Shown here piece after piece: positions 60,111 to 64,000 of a stretch of 64,000 nucleotides of DNA. The notes under the pieces are model-generated. The model was not told the origin of the DNA. It saw nothing but the letters and a program-made list of their open reading frames with translations, and ran no database searches. Position numbers and translations under genes: made by a program. Numbering within the stretch: position 1 is the first letter of the stretch; every line of letters starts with the position of its first letter. The DNA lies in the NCBI GenBank assembly GCA_020310875.1, contig CM035408.1, positions 143,835,907 through 143,899,906 on the forward strand, in the 5' to 3' direction. Source of the stretch: Ceratopteris richardii. Taxonomy: Eukaryota > Streptophyta > Polypodiopsida > Polypodiales > Pteridaceae.

Positions 60111-61057
60111 TCGGCCAATTTTTTAGGGCAAAAAAAATAGTGGTCTAATTTTTGGCAATTTGTGAGGAACTTTAAAGGATTAATAGAGCATTGTGAGGCC
60201 TACAGCCAAAGAATTTTGAGAATTCATATTTGCCTGTTATCCTGTTTTAAATCTTGTTTTAGCCCCAAAACCCTGAATTGACATAACTTTCTCATACGAA
60301 ACCCGTTTGCTGTGATTTTTGTTTTGTTGGAAAGCTCAAGATTATTAGATAGGGTAATTTGAAGTTGATCATATCCCGGGGTAGGAAAAAAACTGAGGAT
60401 CCCTTGGGATTGTTTTTCATAAAGGCAAAAGGCAATTTTGTTAGTGAATTACATGCATGAAAGTGATCTGTCGGTCAATCGAATTTAAGTCTTGAGCTAA
60501 CTTTGGGACTTTTTCAAGTTCTTGGAGAGCATCAAAGGGTACTCAAAGCAAGAGTAAGTGCAAGCTTGGGAACACGCTTCCTGAGCACACAAGGGCAGCC
60601 AAGGAAAGAAACTCAAGATTGGAAATTCTCAACACCCTCTGTCAATCCTTAGCCTAGGCTAAGTATAGATAGAGGTTTTGATTAATTAGGGATACGTTAA
60701 GAACGACTAAGTCCAAGAACTCTAATCACTCAAGTGCAAGTGTTAGGAGAGTACAATTGCGAAACAACCTAAGGGAAAAGAATTTAAATCGAGCGACCAC
60801 ACTCAAAATACAATACAACTTAATTGTTCCTTGCGACGAAGATTAATTGGACAAGAAGTGACACCCCAAGGAAAATTAAAAAGAACAAGTGACTAATACA
60901 AAAGAACTCAGCAACGAAAAGTGTACTTGGGAAAATTTGTGATTATTCAATTGGGCTTATGAACCTTAGATGAGGACGACACTTAGGGAGAGATAGACAA
61001 AGTCTTAGATCTTCAGAGGCTAGTGTCAATCATACTGCTAGGTCTTGGGCCCAATAG
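60111..61057. other. Gypsy-C untranslated leader, second part
   Basis: No coding signature. The last 100 bp are similar to the Gypsy-A sequence just left of 58416 (shared ATGAACCTTAG, GAGGCTAGTGTCAA, GGGCCCAATAG), which fixes the relationship of the two elements. Confidence 0.7.
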
Positions 61058-64000
61058 TTGAGCCATCATTCGTACTACCCTAGCTCTGAGACTAGCGAGT
61101 CTGAGATGTCCCACGGTATGGAGAGACCTACAGGAAGTTCAGGAGTGCCATATTTACATAGGGTAGAAGGCCCTTACAAGACGCAGTTGGAATACCTTAG
61201 GACCAACCGATTAGGTGCTAGCATCTATGAGGACGGCCTAGGAAGATCTGTGGTCCAGATTAAAAACCCTGACCAATCCATCGGACTAGAACACCCAGCT
61301 GTCAAGTTTGAAAACGGAGCATACCTAGACAAGGAAGGGACCATATATGTAGTCACCAGTCATCCAGATAGGACAGATGAATTCGGGAATGTGATCCCAG
61401 AAACGGACTTAGGTGACCTGGAGCAAGGAAACATGGGTGTAGAACCTAGAACCCCCCGAGGCAAATCTGTTCTCACTAGGATTATCACACCAGAGTGGAT
61501 TCCCCAAGACAATAAGAGCATAGATCTGCTTCTGAACCGAGAGACTGACGAAGCCTTTTGGAGGTATAAATCGGATCTGCCAAATGAGTTGGGAACAATC
61601 ATGATATATGAGTTCAAAGATCCTGATAGCCCAGGCCGAGTGACCTACTTAGATCACACCTCAGAGAGGATCTTAGTGGTTACAGAAAATGATAGGCATG
61701 CTTACACTTGGAAGGGTGAATTTATTTTCCCCCAACCAAGATCTAACGTGTCCTATGGTCACCCCGGAGCTGGAACATCCCAAGCTCATGGAGCTCAAAG
61801 AGACAGACATAGAGATAGACATGAGGTAAGCTTTGCCAACCTAGTGGGAAGAGAAAGAACGAGAACGGAAACAACTAGAGCAGAACCTAAGGGATTTAGA
61901 GCCCCAAGGAACCAAAAGAATGCGATGATTTCCCTCTGCCAAGGCTTAGGGAACACACCAGAACCTTGAGACCTACACAGCTGGTTAAGTCAATGAAGAA
62001 CTACTTCGATGGCACAGGAGATCCATATGATCATGTGGCTGAGTTTAGGCAAGTCTTGAGAGCTGAACAAGTTGAGGACCTATTCACGCAATATAATGCC
62101 TTTGGTCTAACCCTTAGGAACACAGCCCTTACGTGGTTCCAACCGTTGAATGAGAGACAGTTCAGGAGCATAGAACAACTCTTAGAGGCTTTCATCATTG
62201 AATTCTCTAAAAGTGGCATAATGCATAATACTTCCTCATTGATACATAGCTTCAAGCAGACCCCTCAAGAGACCGTGAGACTTGCAGGAAGAAGATTTAG
62301 GCAGTATCTTGAGAGATGCCCTGGTCGAGTTACCCACACCAGCCAAACAAGTGGCTTTATTCTTGGATGGATTGCTAAGTACCCAATTGAGGTCATATGT
62401 GTACTTGAAGGACCCTAGGACTATAGAAGAGTGCGTACGCATGTGCATCGACATCGAGGATAACCTAGGGGAGGAGTTAGAGCTTTCTAAAATCTACAAA
62501 GATTCTGATAGTGCCTCTAGCCTCTCTTCCTCGCAATCCACGTCAATTGAGGAACTTGCTAAGAAAGTAGCTAAAAAACTAGGAGTCACTAGCAAACAAC
62601 TCCCAAGGTTTGCCCTAGTAAAGAGGTGCTATACTTGCGGTGGTGACCATATGGCGAACGTATGTCCCATCATGGCTCAACCCCAAGTGAACCCTAGTAG
62701 CCAATATTGCACCATAGAACAGAGATACACAAATCACACAGCACAAGACTGTCCATACAATAAGCAAGAAGTGAGGCAAACCTACCCTCAGCCCTATCCA
62801 CAACACGGAAGATACCAGAACCAGTACCCTTCACAGCAATATGGTAGACCGCAGCAATCCTATCAGCAACCCTACCAAAACCAATAAAGGCCTCAACCTG
62901 TGTTAGCTCAACAACCTCCAACCCCAGCTAATGTGATTCCTGTAAAGTACGCAGCTGTTGAGGAAAATTTGAATAGAGCCGTAGTCCCAGTAACTCCATT
63001 GCTCTCAGAAAGTGACCCGAGTGATCATAGTTTTGATTCCACTCACATAGATAGTCCATAGGCCTACTACATGCAGTCGCCTAAACATGGTGAGTCTTAC
63101 TATAGTGAAGAACCGAATGAACCTAGTTGGGAGCCTGATTACACAAATGTCATGTACGCAAATCCCAACACTAGACCTCAACCTAGACAGGTAAGACCCC
63201 CATTCCCTAGAGGACCATGCTATAGATGTCAAGGAGATAACCTCATCCGTGATTTCCCGATGTCTGCACCTACACAACCCCAATCAGTAACAATTCAGGG
63301 ATTTTGTCAAGATTGCGGGAAGGAGCATCTCTTACGAGATTGCCCAAAGAATCCCAATAATATGCCAAAAATCACTCCAATTAATGTTATTGGGTTAGTT
63401 GTAGACTCAACAAGAAGTGTCACTTCCACTGCACCAGTGCAAGTGGTCACTAGAGCCCAGGCTTTGCAACAGAACCCAGGAGTAGGTCAAGAGAAGAGTG
63501 CAGAGGTTAGTGAAACTGAGAGCATAGCCAAGAAACGGTCGAGAGCCTGGAGGGATAGCCGGGAGAGAATGAAAAGACAATGGTCCAAAAAGATGAGCAA
63601 CTTAGAAGAAAGCATAAGAGAAAGAAAAGCCAAAATTGTTGAACTCACCTCTCAAACAAACTCTCACATACCACCACCACCCTCACTTTCATCACCATCT
63701 AACCCACCATCTGTCCACCTACCTCAGACCGTCCCACCACCCCCTAGAGTAGGATCAGTATTAGCTGACCCCACTCCTGAAGACATAGACATGATGCTTA
63801 AGGCATATCAGGCCAGAATCCAAGAAGGGCCAAATGTGACGGATCATGACAAGTGCTACCCTACAATTGACCTAGAGATAGAAAGAACCAAGCTTTGTGC
63901 GAAAACGATCGCATTGGCTTAGACCATGTTTGAAGCCAGTCGCCTCTTCAACTACTCTGGCTCAGCTAAGACACAATTGCACTTGGATGGACTCCTAGAG
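61058..64000 (+). pseudogene. Gypsy-C gag with extra N-terminal region
   Basis: Start at ATG 61058 (MSHHSYYPSSETSESE). Residues 30-230 form an unrecognised ordered region (YKTQLEYLRTNRLGASIYED, IKNPDQSIGLEHPAVKFENG, TRIITPEWIPQDNKSIDLLL, RETDEAFWRYKSDLPNELG), also present in Gypsy-A. A frameshift near 61920 leads to the canonical gag core (MKNYFDGTGDPYDHVAEFRQ, TLRNTALTWFQPLNERQF, about 61990-62290). A second shift near 62315 restores the first frame. Knuckles then follow: CYTCGGDHMANVC (about 62630) and CQDCGKEHLLRDC (about 63310), both CX2CX3HX4C, and between them CYRCQGDNLIRDF with its His and last Cys lost. Stops at 62885, 63059 and 63920. The C-terminal part is basic, then Pro-rich, then open to the window end. 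Protease and pol lie outside. Confidence 0.85.

Larger units (their letters stand above)
58417..64000 (+). mobile_element. Gypsy-C: Ty3/gypsy element, 5' part (runs past the window)
   Basis: The LTR candidate 58417 to about 59125 is followed by a tRNA-Asp-like primer site, a leader of about 1.9 kb with a short-motif array, and gag to the window end. Gypsy-A homology (leader and gag on the minus strand) stops exactly at 58416, so Gypsy-C was inserted into the leader of its own relative in opposite orientation. ATATG (58412-58416) would be the target duplication if the other end lies beyond 64000. The primer site and gag type suggest the Athila/Tat (non-chromovirus) group. Confidence 0.85.

Overview
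This window is plant nuclear DNA from a large, repeat-rich genome. The evidence is plant-type CACTA transposons with TNP2 transposase, plant Ty1/copia and Ty3/gypsy LTR retrotransposons, initiator-Met and tRNA-Asp-like primer binding sites, and abundant (GA)n, (CA)n and (TA)n tracts. I cannot fix the lineage; a fern or gymnosperm would fit the repeat load. I see no intact ordinary host gene, no rRNA or tRNA gene and no CRISPR array. Every transposon gene carries stops or frameshifts.

Left block (1-3422). Mostly unrecognised sequence, with one Ty3/gypsy gag fragment (about 1245-1450) and a possible polypurine tract and LTR start near 2238.

Triple nest (3423-24615). CACTA-A is bounded by TSD ATT. 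Copia-1 (8209-23599, TSD ACATT) is inserted in its second gene. CACTA-B (12244-22544, TSD TAA) is inserted in the reverse transcriptase/RNase H part of Copia-1. A TNP2 intron of CACTA-B holds an almost loopless inverted repeat, about 394 bp per arm. Each arm encodes a fragment resembling the SMC-hinge region of plant DMS3/GMI1-type proteins. This is the most interesting feature of the window, because a transcript through it would fold into long double-stranded RNA.

Middle (24616-34650). An unexplained stretch with two tandem duplications is followed by Copia-2 (26702-33342, TSD ATATC), a detached fragment of the Copia-1 family (33747-34006) and unassigned sequence.

Right block (34650-64000). 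Gypsy-B (minus strand, about 34655-40498) is badly decayed. Gypsy-A (minus strand, about 41880-58416 and probably beyond the window) is split by three insertions. These are a 2.3-kb LTR derivative, Gypsy-D (42527-44801, TSD GGGGG), that keeps only gag and a chromodomain-like segment; Copia-3 (45669-52441, TSD TTTTC, LTRs about 98% identical); and Gypsy-C (from about 58417 past the window end), a same-family element in opposite orientation inserted in the Gypsy-A leader. The Gypsy-A/C family has an extra, conserved gag N-terminal region that I do not recognise. Gypsy-C carries an array of TCGCGATCGAC-like motifs in its leader.

The insertion order is readable from the nesting: CACTA-A before Copia-1 before CACTA-B, and Gypsy-A before Gypsy-D, Copia-3 and Gypsy-C.
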